Translations under genes and position numbers: made by a program | Notes under the pieces: generated by a model | Seen by the model: the letters and a program-made list of their open reading frames with translations, nothing else | What the model was told of the DNA's origin: nothing | The model's database searches: none | From: JANXYW01 sp031400455 | GTDB taxonomy: Bacteria; Chloroflexota; Dehalococcoidia; DSTF01; JACRBR01 | Length of the DNA stretch: 64,000 nucleotides | Assembly: GCA_031400455.1 (NCBI GenBank) | Contig: JANNPX010000006.1 | Span: 1 to 64,000, forward strand | Reading direction: 5' to 3' | Shown: one piece after another, positions 28,601 to 37,524 of the stretch | Position numbering within the stretch: position 1 is the stretch's first letter | Layout of the letters: every line of letters begins with the position of its first letter

Positions 28601-30955
28601 ACGGTGAGCGACACCAATGACGCGATCGCGTCGAACTGGTCGACCGGCTCGACGTACACAAACAACGTAGTGACCGATTCTGGTTCCGGCGTGCACACCG
28701 ACAACAACGGTGGATCCGGCGGCGTGGCCGACGCACTGACGGGTAACACGGTGTCGAACTGCAAGACGAACGGCTACGGCGTCTGGGTCTTCGCGCCGTA
28801 CCGCGCTGTGACCGTGTCACAGAACACGGTCACCAACTGCGCCGTCGGCCTGACCTCGGCCGGCCAGCAAGCGCCAGTAACCATCTCATTCACGGATAAC
28901 GAAGTCGACGGACAGAACCTCGCCGGGAGCACCGGCATGTACGTCACGACATCGCTGTTCGGGTTCGGTGATGCAAATTCGACCGTCGTGATGACGGGCA
29001 ACATCATCAAGAACAACGCCGACGGCTTCTACATCGAGGCGAACCCCCTCTTCACATCGAGCCTCGACGCGCAGCGCAACTCGATCTCGGGTAACACGAA
29101 CAGCGGCGTTTCGACAGGCGGAACGGGCACATTCGACATCAAGATGACACCCAACTGGTGGGGTGACGCCACGGGCCCGTCACACGTGCTGAACCCGGGC
29201 GCCACCGGAAATTCGGTTCCCGACGGGGTGATCTACAGCCCGTGGATCGGCATCGGGACGGATGCGTCCGGAAGCGTCGGATTCCAGCTCACGTCGCCGA
29301 TGACGTGGTACGCGGGTCCCGCGGTCTGCGGTGCGACGTGCATCCAGGCGGCAGTCGATGATGCGGCAGCGGGTGACACGATTAACGTCCTCGCCGGCAC
29401 GTTCAACGAGCAAGTGCAGGTCACCAAGAACAACCTGCTGATCAACGGCGCGGGCAAGGCCTTGACGATCGTCAAGCCGAGCGGGGTCGTTGCCAACACG
29501 ACACGGCTGAACGGCAGCGCAACGGCCGCGATCTTCGATGTGGAGAACGCCACCGGCGTCAACATCCAGAACCTGACGGCCGACGGATCGCTCAACGGCA
29601 TTCTCGGCTGCTTACCGAATATGCTTGGCTTCTACTACAAGAAGGCGTCCGGCAATCTGACCAACGTCGCCGCGAGCCACATCAAGCTCAGTCCGGCGCT
29701 CTTCGGCTGCCAGACTGGCGTCGGCGTCTTCGTCGAAGCCGACTCGCCTGACGTAGCAAACGTCGTCGTCGACAACGCGACGATCACCGATTACCAGAAG
29801 GGCGGAGTCGTCGGCAACCGGACCGGGACGACGATCACCGTTTCCAATAGCACGGTCACCGGTGTCGGACCGACCATCCTGATCGCCGCGAACGGCATCC
29901 AGGTCGGATTCGGTGCCAAGGGAACAATCACGAACAACGATGTGAGCGGCAACGATTACACGCCGAGCACGGATGCCGCAACCGGCATCCTGCTGTTCCA
30001 GGCGGCGTCCGCCTCCAGCGTCACCGGCAACAACATCCACGACAATCAAGAAGGTCTCTACATCGAGTCGTCGAACGGCGTCATCGTAAGCAACAACGCC
30101 TTCGCCGCAACGCGCGACACGGCGATCTTCGTGTCTCTGAGCAGCAGCGGCACCTACACCGGCAACACCGTACTGGGCCAACCGGCCTCGACGGGTATGT
30201 GGGTGTACGACGCTTCGGCGAACAACAGCGTCACGGGCAATGCGTTCCGCAACGGTGACTTCGGCGTCATCGTCGACTACAGCGGCACCGGTAAGCCAGC
30301 CGCGAACCTGTTCAACGGGAACTGCCTCGCGGGCAACATCGGTGCTGGCGTGGAGACACTCGGGACACTCGTCGGCCCGAAGGTCAACGCCACCGGAAAC
30401 TGGTGGGGCCGATTCGACGGACCGGCACCCATTGGAACCGGAGACAGCATCATCCCCGGCGACGGCTCGACGATCGATCCGTCCGGGTTCCTGGTGGCGC
30501 CAGTGGCGGGCTGCCCGGTGCCGACGGACGCGGATGGCGACGGCCTGGACGATCCCTTCGACAACTGTCCAACGGCGTACAACCCGTCACAGGTGAACAC
30601 CGATCAACTGAACGTGGTCGGGAACAAGCCGGGGAGCGATGCTCTGGGCGATGCCTGCGACGTCGATATGGACGGCGACGGCTACACGAACACCGCGGAA
30701 ACCACGATCCTGAAGAACCCGCTGGTGTACTGCCCGATCACGCGAGCAGACCCCGACTATGACGGCCTGATCAGCATCCTTGACCTTTCGAGGGTGGCTC
30801 AGCAGTTCGGGCAGTCATTCTTGGCGGTACCCACCGTCGGCCTTGACGTGAGCATCCAGAGGCTGAATCAGGACGGCGATCTGCAGATCTCGATCCTAGA
30901 CCTGTCGCGCGTCGCGCTGTACTTCCTGCAGCCGGTCACCAACTGCTCGCCATAG
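25646..30955 (+). CDS. Giant secreted beta-helix protein with TSP3-like and dockerin C-terminus
   Basis: This 1769-residue product is probably a surface adhesin or polysaccharide-binding protein. A signal peptide (about residues 1-28) precedes two homologous modules at about 31-250 and 572-785, sharing NGW, GPxTPP, WQSW, GKWW and GFDGNADNL. Each is followed by a right-handed parallel beta-helix that opens with a TIQAAI-like line, at about 256-560 and 792-1215. A third helix begins near 1232 (CIQAAVDDAAAGDTINVLAG). Helix rungs rich in NN turns are clear. Residues about 1627-1680 are thrombospondin-type-3-like Ca loops (DADGDGLDDPFDNCP). Two dockerin-like repeats end it (DPDYDGLISILDLSRV and DGDLQISILDLSRV). 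AAGGAA lies seven bases before the ATG. No enzyme active site is evident. Confidence 0.85.
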   Translation: MRRYALAGLAALALVVMVMSSGAHMTAGSGTVVVKPSSMNGWAVGPESGGALDGAGTLVAGPATPPIGSGSARLQINTAAAGWAFGAPFVGTPLGNFTALSYNTYRASADAGNNLAVSLQFNVDYDLTDSSFQYQSRIVFEPYNTFPGTVTQNTWQSWDALAGKWWQAAGGSFPARVANLPVANICPISSPCTLATLLGTYPNLGVHATLGAVILKAGSGSGYVGFDGNADNLTIGVSSVDTTYDFEAETPCTTTCYVNGTTGNDAFGGDTPASAKLTIQAAINQVSVGGTVNVAAGTYNEDVAANKAGVQLLGAGIDVSYVVGPIGGVGGSTIQVTAAGVVIDGFTITRAGNNVVDWPNPALNTAGVAVQSQGNTVELRNSKLTGNRTGVDINNSNGNSIHNNTIDNNRTGMIFRNTTNSTSVVNNFITNNWTDGVLFLDGSGGTNSPVQSAASSTFSNNDISGNWYGQVEDRQSGGAIPIAPANPKNFELNWWGTTAVAVTTAQGGEPGYAAQIPVVFGGAAVPPGGQPDIKGSSSANLDYDPMQCSGVDTSGAIGFQPSGVLCNPPVTNVLVSPGSLNGWYFWNDFNDTFTGSPGALVSGPPTPPLGTGSVELGPLTTSSGATGHSVIATDAYFGTPIANITSLSYDSYQPGPILAIALQFDVRYRTTDTAYGGRLVFEPYQNGAVTVGAGWQSWSPLSGKWWATKTTAAGTGGVQVVALPVGNCAISSPCTWSQISAAFPNAAVYGRFMLKAGSNWSGFDGNADNLKIGISGTNNKIFNFEPDCSTDCYVRTDGNDANTGLADTAADAKRNIQAGVNTVSVGGTVHVAAGTYDENVTITKGLTLVGAGEATTIVRPAVSNPVCGGGSLCGGAASNILLVQADNVTIHDIGLDGDNTTLTSGIVQSGADLDARNGIITNHLLGVYQNLVVHHATIKNIYLRGIYASSGGSFNLHDNTVQNVKGESASIGMFNFGGSGSFANNTVSDTNDAIASNWSTGSTYTNNVVTDSGSGVHTDNNGGSGGVADALTGNTVSNCKTNGYGVWVFAPYRAVTVSQNTVTNCAVGLTSAGQQAPVTISFTDNEVDGQNLAGSTGMYVTTSLFGFGDANSTVVMTGNIIKNNADGFYIEANPLFTSSLDAQRNSISGNTNSGVSTGGTGTFDIKMTPNWWGDATGPSHVLNPGATGNSVPDGVIYSPWIGIGTDASGSVGFQLTSPMTWYAGPAVCGATCIQAAVDDAAAGDTINVLAGTFNEQVQVTKNNLLINGAGKALTIVKPSGVVANTTRLNGSATAAIFDVENATGVNIQNLTADGSLNGILGCLPNMLGFYYKKASGNLTNVAASHIKLSPALFGCQTGVGVFVEADSPDVANVVVDNATITDYQKGGVVGNRTGTTITVSNSTVTGVGPTILIAANGIQVGFGAKGTITNNDVSGNDYTPSTDAATGILLFQAASASSVTGNNIHDNQEGLYIESSNGVIVSNNAFAATRDTAIFVSLSSSGTYTGNTVLGQPASTGMWVYDASANNSVTGNAFRNGDFGVIVDYSGTGKPAANLFNGNCLAGNIGAGVETLGTLVGPKVNATGNWWGRFDGPAPIGTGDSIIPGDGSTIDPSGFLVAPVAGCPVPTDADGDGLDDPFDNCPTAYNPSQVNTDQLNVVGNKPGSDALGDACDVDMDGDGYTNTAETTILKNPLVYCPITRADPDYDGLISILDLSRVAQQFGQSFLAVPTVGLDVSIQRLNQDGDLQISILDLSRVALYFLQPVTNCSP

Positions 30956-30984
30956 CGACCGACTTGAGAAGGTAGGGCTAAGTT

Positions 30985-31017
30985 AGAGAGGGCTCGCACG
31001 ATGTGCGGGCCCTCTCT
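30985..31017. terminator. Terminator hairpin between convergent genes
   Basis: AGAGAGGGC and GCCCTCTCT form the lower stem and CGCAC/GTGCG the upper stem around a GAT loop. CTCGTTTC follows on the plus strand. It lies between the giant gene and the convergent CrtC-like gene and may serve both. Confidence 0.7.
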
Positions 31018-31042
31018 CTCGTTTCAGATGAAGCGAACCGCG

Positions 31043-32167
31043 CTACGGCGCGACGTCGGAAAAGGTCTTCAAGCCGTAAGGGAAGTAGCTCCCGAGCAGG
31101 AGAAACTCGAAGATACCATGGCCGGTGCCGATATCACCGAGCCCTTCGACGCGGTAGTCACAAATGGTCTGCGTGTGGATGCCGGCCTTCTGCACAGTCG
31201 CGGGGTCGGTAAGGTCCCACGTCTCACCTTCGACCACCAGAGGCCCGTGATACTGACCGTGGCGCCAGCCACCCATATAGGAGTAGCCCCCGCCTGCCAT
31301 GTAGAGCGTCGACTTGGGCGTCATCGTGATCGTCACGGGAGATCCGTCCTGCGTGACGAGCTTCATGGTGCCCCGATCCCAGAGCCGCGTTCCCGACTTG
31401 AGCTTGAAGTCGTGGTCGATGATCGTCAGCGGCTCGGGCGCGCGGCCGGTGGCGTACGGGTAGAGCAGTTCGGCGGCCGCGTGCCAGCGCGAGCCATCGG
31501 GGTTCTCGCTGACCGTGTACATCAGGCAACGGTCGTTGAACTGCGTCGGCGACCAGACCCAGTAGAAGCCGCCGGGGCCAGCTCCGGGCGGGGGTGCCGA
31601 GGGCGGCTCGCCGCCGCCGACGGGGCGAATGCCCCACGAGTGATCGCGCACACCCCACCACTGCGATGGATCGACCTGGTATGTGCGACCGCCAGCGGTG
31701 AACGTGCCCGACCAGCGGCCATTCTGCGTCATGCGCGTATAGTCCATAACCGTGCGATTGCCCGCGCGACGGAGGAAGTGTGGCTCCTGGAAGGGCTCCG
31801 TCACTCCTTCGAAGACCACATCGAACGACAGTCCGTGCTCGTTCGGCTCGGTATAGACCCGCGTCTTTCGCAGGGGTTCGACGATCTCGACGCCGATGGG
31901 TCCTACCCTCGTGTTCATGCGGTCGGAGCCGAGCTCGCGCGACGCGCGGACGATGTACTGCGTCTTGCCGTCGATGACGGCCGTAGCGAACGCGTCGATG
32001 ACGCCGACATTCGGATATGCACCCATCGCCACCATGAGGTACGCGTCTCCTTCGAGCGTGTGGGCGCCGAAGTAGTACCGATCGTAGAAGTTGCGGTCAC
32101 TGGTGTAGACGTGATCGACCGTCTCCGGCGTCTGGTGAACGAGATAGTCGTCAAGCGGCGAAATCAT
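31043..32167 (-). CDS. CrtC/AttH-like (lipocalin-like) uncharacterised protein
   Basis: The sequence recalls the hydroxyneurosporene-synthase/AttH fold family (DUF7064/7065-like), based mainly on WWGVRDHSWGIRPVGG and GFYWVWSPTQFNDRCLMY. These proteins are tandem lipocalin-like barrels found near terpenoid- or steroid-modifying enzymes. Their chemistry here is unknown. The start MISPLDDYLVHQ gives 374 residues. GGAG lies eight bases before it, and the 23 codons upstream look noncoding. No signal peptide is seen. A trans-aconitate-methyltransferase-like gene lies upstream on the same strand. Confidence 0.55.
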   Translation of the reverse strand: MISPLDDYLVHQTPETVDHVYTSDRNFYDRYYFGAHTLEGDAYLMVAMGAYPNVGVIDAFATAVIDGKTQYIVRASRELGSDRMNTRVGPIGVEIVEPLRKTRVYTEPNEHGLSFDVVFEGVTEPFQEPHFLRRAGNRTVMDYTRMTQNGRWSGTFTAGGRTYQVDPSQWWGVRDHSWGIRPVGGGEPPSAPPPGAGPGGFYWVWSPTQFNDRCLMYTVSENPDGSRWHAAAELLYPYATGRAPEPLTIIDHDFKLKSGTRLWDRGTMKLVTQDGSPVTITMTPKSTLYMAGGGYSYMGGWRHGQYHGPLVVEGETWDLTDPATVQKAGIHTQTICDYRVEGLGDIGTGHGIFEFLLLGSYFPYGLKTFSDVAP

Positions 32168-32249
32168 GATCGTGCTCCGTTCTGGCTCCGCATGCGGAAG
32201 TTCGGGCATTGTAGGCGGCGTCAGCGGTAGGCGCATCCGGCCGCGCGCG

Positions 32250-33011
32250 TTACCCCGGCTGCGTAGCGACGAAGAGGGTGCGGCGGAACGGGTAGAAGAC
32301 CGGCGACTCCGGAAAGTGCGCCTGGAGTTTTCCGCGGTAGCGCGTCATGAAAGTCTCGCGGAGATCCGCTGGCAAACGTTCGAGATACGGAACGAGTGCG
32401 GTGCCTTTCACCCAATCGGCGATAGCTGCCGAGTTCCCCAGTACGTGCGGGTACACCTTCTCGATGACGACAACATCCGTCGCGCCTTCCGCATGGAGGA
32501 TGCTCGCGTAGGCATCGATCGGGAGGACGGGCGCAGCGCGCGTCCATCCCTTGAGCGCGGCGCGGAACGGTTCTTCTGCCGCCGTCTCGCGGATCAATAC
32601 GTGCGAGGCGTGATCATGATTCGACGGCACCTGGACGGCGAGCTGGCCGCCCGGCGCGACGAGCGAGAATACGCGCGGAATGAGCGCATCGTGAGCATCG
32701 ACCCATTGCAGCGCGGCGTGCGAGAAGACGAGATCCCATGTGCCGTTCACGTCTTCGATTGCCCGCTGCTCGAACCGTAGGCTCCGGTCGGCGAGCGTGT
32801 TGGCCTCTGCAAGCATCTCGGCGGAAGCATCGATGCCGACCACGGCGGACTCCGGGAGCTCCCCCGCGAGGCGCGCAGTCAACTCGCCAGTGCCGCACCC
32901 GAGGTCGATGACCCGCAATCCAGAGCGCATCGCGATCATCGCGAAGAGATCGTCGAATGGGGCGAAGCGTTCGGATTCGAACTTACGGTACTGTTCGGGA
33001 TCCCAGGGCAT
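32250..33011 (-). CDS. Trans-aconitate 2-methyltransferase-like protein
   Basis: The N-terminus MPWDPEQYRKFESER, the SAM motif IDLGCGTGELTARLA and HAALQWVDAHDALIP match the Tam family, which methylates the abortive TCA intermediate trans-aconitate. At 253 residues the length fits. Conservation of the N-terminal signature makes the subfamily call reasonable, though related small-acid methyltransferases cannot be excluded. It lies 83 bases upstream of the CrtC-like gene on the same strand. Confidence 0.75.
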   Translation of the reverse strand: MPWDPEQYRKFESERFAPFDDLFAMIAMRSGLRVIDLGCGTGELTARLAGELPESAVVGIDASAEMLAEANTLADRSLRFEQRAIEDVNGTWDLVFSHAALQWVDAHDALIPRVFSLVAPGGQLAVQVPSNHDHASHVLIRETAAEEPFRAALKGWTRAAPVLPIDAYASILHAEGATDVVVIEKVYPHVLGNSAAIADWVKGTALVPYLERLPADLRETFMTRYRGKLQAHFPESPVFYPFRRTLFVATQPG

Positions 33012-33113
33012 GGCCCCAGTCTATCGGGCGATGACTCAGCCGCGACGGCGGCGTTGCGTTCGAGGCGTTGACAGGGGCCCTTGCCTACGCGATGCTCGGG
33101 GTCGGAGGCGGTG

Positions 33114-33950
33114 ATGCAGACGATTGCTGGATACACGGAGCGCGGTGTCGATGTGCGCGGGATCTCGTTCCGCTACCTGGAGTGGGGCCAGGGCGGAGCG
33201 CCGCCCATGGTGCTGCTGCACGGGCTCACGGGGCACGCCCACATCTGGGATCACATGGCGCCGGAGCTCGCAGAGCGGTTCCACGTCTTCGCACCGGACC
33301 AGCGGGGTCATGGCGACAGCGGCCACGCTGATTCGTACGCCACCGAAGATTTCGTTCGCGACCTCGAAGCGATGTTGCCCGCCTGGGGCATCGATCGTTT
33401 CGTGCTGATGGGGCTGTCGATGGGCGGTCACAACGCAATGGCGTACGCTATCGCGCATCCCGAGCAAGTCTCGCGACTTGTCGTGATCGATATCCCACCG
33501 AAGATGGACCGCCGCAATGCGCCGAACTACGCGCAGACCGCGAAGCTCGCGGAGACGGGGCACACGCGGTTCTCCAATTTCGAGGAGGCGGTCAGCGACG
33601 CACGCGCAGGCACGCCGACCGCGCCCGAGGCCAACCTGCGGTACCGGACCCAGTGGAATCTGAAGGCGCACCCGGACGGCGGGATGCAGTTCAAGTACGA
33701 CCCTAAGGTTTCCGCACGTTGGGATCCGTCGGATCTGTCGGGACAGCTCGACCGGATCACAATGCCGACGTTACTCGTGCGCGGCGGCAAGACAACGGTG
33801 CTGCCAGAGAGCATTGCCGATGCGATGGTCGCGGCGATTCCCGACGCGGAGCTGATCGAAGTGGCGGAGTCGGGGCATTCGGTGCCGACGGATCGGCCCG
33901 AGGATCTGGCGCCGGCGGTGTTGTCGTGGCTGGCGCGTCGGCCGGACTAA
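33114..33950 (+). CDS. Alpha/beta hydrolase
   Basis: This is a single-domain hydrolase of 278 residues. The oxyanion motif LHGLTGHAHIWD, the nucleophile elbow GLSMGGH and the C-terminal histidine in ESGHSVPTDRPE are present, so the Ser-Asp-His triad looks complete. The start follows GGAGG by about five bases; the longer ORF adds a few unlikely residues. No signal peptide is present. The substrate is unknown: esterase, C-C hydrolase or haloperoxidase-like activities share these features. Confidence 0.85.
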   Translation: MQTIAGYTERGVDVRGISFRYLEWGQGGAPPMVLLHGLTGHAHIWDHMAPELAERFHVFAPDQRGHGDSGHADSYATEDFVRDLEAMLPAWGIDRFVLMGLSMGGHNAMAYAIAHPEQVSRLVVIDIPPKMDRRNAPNYAQTAKLAETGHTRFSNFEEAVSDARAGTPTAPEANLRYRTQWNLKAHPDGGMQFKYDPKVSARWDPSDLSGQLDRITMPTLLVRGGKTTVLPESIADAMVAAIPDAELIEVAESGHSVPTDRPEDLAPAVLSWLARRPD

Positions 33951-34009
33951 GATCCGCGGCCCGCAGCCACCCCCCGACCGTCAAGAACGACAACCCGTGC
34001 CACAACGAG

Positions 34010-34033
34010 AAGGGCGCACAGCCGTGCGCCCTT
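34010..34033. terminator. Bidirectional terminator hairpin
   Basis: A perfect 10-bp stem (AAGGGCGCAC / GTGCGCCCTT) with loop AGCC sits between the convergent hydrolase and methyltransferase genes. The A/T at the stem base gives a short T-run on each strand. Confidence 0.75.
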
Positions 34034-34050
34034 ACGGCGATCTGTAGCTT

Positions 34051-34920
34051 CTACAGCGTGTTCGGACGCCACGAGATGATCGCGGAGCGCGAAGACCCGA
34101 TGTCCGGGCCGAGACGTCCGTTCTCCCAACGCACGAGACGCGCTTCGAGGAGGGCGCGCAACTTCGCGGTGGCGCGCTCATCGTCGTCGCGCAGGCAGAG
34201 GGAGTTGCGGATCTGCTCGACCGCTTCGTCAACGTCGGCGAAGGTCCAGGAGAAGCGGTGTTGCACGACGTCGACATCTGCGCCGATGCCCATCTGGTCG
34301 AGCAGGTTCAGCAGGTCGAGATGAACCGGCTGGAGCTGCAACGGGACGCCGTAGAACTCGCTCCAGAGACCCATATCCGTCGGCAGAGGATCGACGCGAA
34401 GGTAGACGTAGACACGCTGCTTCGCGGCTGCTTCGAGTTTGCGGATGAACGGCACCGGGTCAGCGATGGGGTAGAGGACGTGCGAGCACAGCACAGCATC
34501 CGCTGGCTCGACGTCGGCTTCGAGCCAGCCGCTCGCGACCGTATCGATGTTCGCCAGCCCCTGCACCGCGATGTCGTTGCGCATCAGACCGAGCATCGCC
34601 ACCGACGGCTCGACGGCAACGACGCGCTTCACGTGCGGGCTGAGTGCGAGCGTGTGGCGGCCCGTGCCGGCACCCACATCGAGCACGGTGCTCTCGGCCG
34701 TAACGCCGGCGAGCACGTGCCGTAGGAAGGGATCCTCGTCCGCACGCTGATGCAGCGAATCACGATACGCCTTCGCGCGCTTGCCCCAGTAGTCGGCGTT
34801 GTTAATGCCGGCGGCGGCGTAGGCCGACTCCATCTGGACTCGACGGCGTTCGACGATGTCGAACCAGCGGCGCGCGTAATCGATCGGTGCGATCTCGGGC
34901 GGCAGCACGGGATCAGTCAT
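34051..34920 (-). CDS. SAM-dependent class I methyltransferase
   Basis: The SAM motif VLDVGAGTGRHTLALSPHV is near residue 80 and is followed by VVAVEPSVAMLGLM. The N-terminal 70 residues are helical (YARRWFDIVERRRVQMESAY). The start MTDPVLPPEIAP overlaps the stop of the upstream gene by eight bases, a sign of translational coupling with that small protein. It has 289 residues. The substrate is unknown. Confidence 0.78.
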   Translation of the reverse strand: MTDPVLPPEIAPIDYARRWFDIVERRRVQMESAYAAAGINNADYWGKRAKAYRDSLHQRADEDPFLRHVLAGVTAESTVLDVGAGTGRHTLALSPHVKRVVAVEPSVAMLGLMRNDIAVQGLANIDTVASGWLEADVEPADAVLCSHVLYPIADPVPFIRKLEAAAKQRVYVYLRVDPLPTDMGLWSEFYGVPLQLQPVHLDLLNLLDQMGIGADVDVVQHRFSWTFADVDEAVEQIRNSLCLRDDDERATAKLRALLEARLVRWENGRLGPDIGSSRSAIISWRPNTL

Positions 34921-35308
34921 CGCTCGCCGGCTCGTCGCCCACTGCGGCGCCAATGGTGTCGGTGACATCGAACTTCATTTCGCCCATGCCGGTCACCACG
35001 AAGCCGATACCGATCTTGTGCTTGCCATCGGTGAGCGTCGTCCCGGCGACGCTGAGCGTCACGGCCTTGTTCATCGCCAGCGTCATCGGCCGCTCCGCGG
35101 ATACGTCGGCGAAGCGCACTGTCTCTCCATCGACGGTGAAGCTCGCAGCACCGTGCGGCTGCTCCACGCCGTCGACGCTGATCGGCAGCACTGCCTCGGC
35201 GTAGCCCGAGCCAAGCGAATTCTTGATGTCGAACGCAAAGCCGCCGTCTTCGTTGCGAAGGCTGCCTTTGACGTAGAGGCGGCGAAGCAGAAACGCCGGA
35301 ACCTGCAT
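34913..35308 (-). CDS. Conserved small protein of unknown function
   Basis: I do not recognise the function. The 131-residue product begins MQVPAFLLRRLYVKGSLRN and is rich in short beta strands (FAFDIKNSLGSGYA, KIGIGFVVTGMGEMKFDVTD). This suggests one small beta-sandwich. AGGAG lies six bases before the ATG, which supports this start over a longer ORF. Its stop overlaps the methyltransferase start, so the two are probably made together. Confidence 0.65.
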   Translation of the reverse strand: MQVPAFLLRRLYVKGSLRNEDGGFAFDIKNSLGSGYAEAVLPISVDGVEQPHGAASFTVDGETVRFADVSAERPMTLAMNKAVTLSVAGTTLTDGKHKIGIGFVVTGMGEMKFDVTDTIGAAVGDEPASDD

Positions 35309-35398
35309 GATTTCTCCTAGAGGGCGCGGCGATCCTTGCCGCCCGCACCGTGCCTGAACGGGACGCACACGTGTACGCCCTACCTGTCGCGACACATT

Positions 35399-36061
35399 CT
35401 ACGGCTTGAATCCCTTCATCATCCGGTAGATGCGCTGCTCCGCGGCAACCACGGTGGCCGATAGCTCGTGCGCAGCGCCTAGCTGGATGCTGAGCAGGCG
35501 AATCTTGGCGACTCGTTCGACCAGGTCAACGACAGCCACCGCCTCCTCAAGATCCCGTCCGACGCCAATCACGCCGTGATGGCGCAGCAGCACCGCTGCG
35601 CGATCGCCCAGCGCAGCGACCGCGTGATCGGCGAGTTCGTCGCTGGCGGACGCGCCGTACTCGGCGACGGCGATCGCGCCGCCGAGCGTGACCACCTGCT
35701 CGTCAAGCACACACGGAATCGGCTGAGCGGCGACGGCAAAGGCGCTCGCGTACACCGAGTGCGTGTGGATGACGGCGCCGACGTCTTGCCTCGCACGATA
35801 GATAGCCATGTGCGCGAGCGATTCGCTCGAGGGGACGCCCTCGCCGACAACCGGATCGACCTCCTGGTCCACCACCAGCACGTCATCGATGCCGAAGCGA
35901 TGATACGACACGCGGCTGGCGGTGACGGCGAACAGGTCGCCGTTCGGCGTGGCGATGCGGCAACTGACGTTGCCGCTGGAGCCGGAGACAAGGCCCGCAG
36001 AGACGATGCGCTGCACGGCTTCGAGCACCTGTTGCCGCTGGGCCAAGTAAGTGCCGCTCAT
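35399..36061 (-). CDS. Class II (zinc) sugar-phosphate aldolase, AraD/FucA-like
   Basis: It would cleave or epimerise a phosphorylated sugar or sugar acid. The family motifs SGSSGNVSCR, SSESLAHMAIYRAR, zinc ligands HTHSVYA and LRHHGVIGVGR are all present. Length is 220 residues. Its ATG overlaps the stop of the upstream kinase gene by four bases (ATGA), so both are in one operon. With the kinase and dehydrogenase it would be the last step, making smaller carbon units. FucA-like and AraD-like activities cannot be told apart by eye. Confidence 0.85.
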   Translation of the reverse strand: MSGTYLAQRQQVLEAVQRIVSAGLVSGSSGNVSCRIATPNGDLFAVTASRVSYHRFGIDDVLVVDQEVDPVVGEGVPSSESLAHMAIYRARQDVGAVIHTHSVYASAFAVAAQPIPCVLDEQVVTLGGAIAVAEYGASASDELADHAVAALGDRAAVLLRHHGVIGVGRDLEEAVAVVDLVERVAKIRLLSIQLGAAHELSATVVAAEQRIYRMMKGFKP

Positions 36062-37524
36062 GCGCCCGCCATCCCTTCAAATTGCTCGGTCATCGCGCAC
36101 CAGCGTGCGTAATGATCGTCGTAGTCGGCTGATGCGCGCGGGTTCGGATCGACGGTTCGGCGTCCACCTGTCGTGGCGCACAACGCCTCCGCCAGCGACG
36201 GATGCACGCCGACAGCGGCCGCTGCCAGCGCCGCCGCGCCAAGCGCAGACGTTTCCGGCGCGGACACTATCTCGACGCGTCGCTCGAGCACGTCCGCCAC
36301 GATCTGCGTGAACAGCGCGCTGCGCGACATGCCACCGCCGATAGAGATCGATGCCACAGAAGAGCCTCCGATCCGCTCGACCTGCTCGAGATTAGCCCGC
36401 ACAGCGTACGCCGTCGCCTCGAGCACGGAGCGCAGCACGTGGCCGCGATCGGGCGCCGCCATGACGAGCGGCAGCGGCATCGTGATACCGCCGATGCCGG
36501 CGTTCATCGCGGATGCACGCATGACCCGCGGGCCGAGCACGGCCATCGCGTCGCCGGACCCCACGGGCGCGGCCGCGGCCAGCGCGTCGGCTTCGGCTGC
36601 GGTGATCCCCATCATCGTGCAGATCCAGTCGAACGCGCGGCCCAATTCGCCCGCATTCGATTCGAGTATCCAACGATTCGGCACCACATGCACGCCCGTC
36701 CACGTGCGGCGGTCACGATCCAGGATCGGACGCGCCGTGACCAGTTGCACCGGCGTGCTCCAGCCGACCACAATGCCCGCCGCACCGGGTCCGATGGCGC
36801 CCATACCGGCTAGCGCGCACTGGGTATCGGCGCCGGCGAGCACGACAGGCAATCCGGCGAGATCGCCCGCCGTCACCGTGCCTGCGATCGATCCGTCCGG
36901 GACGACGGGCGAGATCAGGGCGAGCGGCACCTCGAGCCGGTCGAGCAGGTCGCGCGCGATGTCGCCGGCCGCGACGTCGAGCAAGCCGTTCTCGGCGGCG
37001 AGGCTGCGACTGATGCGCGGCGATCCGGTGAGCAGCATCGCCAGCCAGTCGGACAGCGGCAGGACGTGTGTGATGCGTTCGGCTGCGGCTGGACGGTGCG
37101 TACGCAGCCACCCGAGTTTCGCGGGCAGCTGCATCAGCGATGGCAGGTGGCCAGTGACCGTGTACACGTCGGCCGCATGCGCGGCATCGATCGCCATGCC
37201 CTCTGCCGCCGCGCGCGCGTCGATATTCGGCGAGACGAAGACGGCGGCACCGCGGTCATCGATGCAGGCGATGCCTTCGCGCTGGCCGACGAGTGCGATT
37301 GCGGCGATGGACGAGCGGAGTGGCATAGCGGCCGCGATCAGGCGGGCGAGCGCATGCTCGACCGCCGCTACATCGAACTCGCGACCAAACGGCGCTGCGT
37401 CGTCAGGGATGAACATCGCCCACGGCTCGGAGGCGATCGGCGTAACGTGGCTGTCGGCGCGCACGGCGATAGCGCGGAGTGCGCTGGTGCCGGCGTCGAT
37501 GACGAGGATGGTATCAGCGAGCAC
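36058..37524 (-). CDS. FGGY-family carbohydrate kinase
   Basis: This 488-residue kinase phosphorylates a sugar or sugar acid with ATP. The phosphate-1 motif DAGTSALRAIAV is near residue 11. Glycine-rich adenosine motifs follow, ending with ISIGGGMSRSALFTQIVADV, the FGGY signature region. The start is a GTG giving MLADTILVIDAG, inside the last 11 bases of the dehydrogenase gene. The kinase-aldolase pairing recalls fuculose/ribulose and rarer sugar-acid routes. The true substrate is not visible. Confidence 0.87.
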   Translation of the reverse strand: MLADTILVIDAGTSALRAIAVRADSHVTPIASEPWAMFIPDDAAPFGREFDVAAVEHALARLIAAAMPLRSSIAAIALVGQREGIACIDDRGAAVFVSPNIDARAAAEGMAIDAAHAADVYTVTGHLPSLMQLPAKLGWLRTHRPAAAERITHVLPLSDWLAMLLTGSPRISRSLAAENGLLDVAAGDIARDLLDRLEVPLALISPVVPDGSIAGTVTAGDLAGLPVVLAGADTQCALAGMGAIGPGAAGIVVGWSTPVQLVTARPILDRDRRTWTGVHVVPNRWILESNAGELGRAFDWICTMMGITAAEADALAAAAPVGSGDAMAVLGPRVMRASAMNAGIGGITMPLPLVMAAPDRGHVLRSVLEATAYAVRANLEQVERIGGSSVASISIGGGMSRSALFTQIVADVLERRVEIVSAPETSALGAAALAAAAVGVHPSLAEALCATTGGRRTVDPNPRASADYDDHYARWCAMTEQFEGMAGA

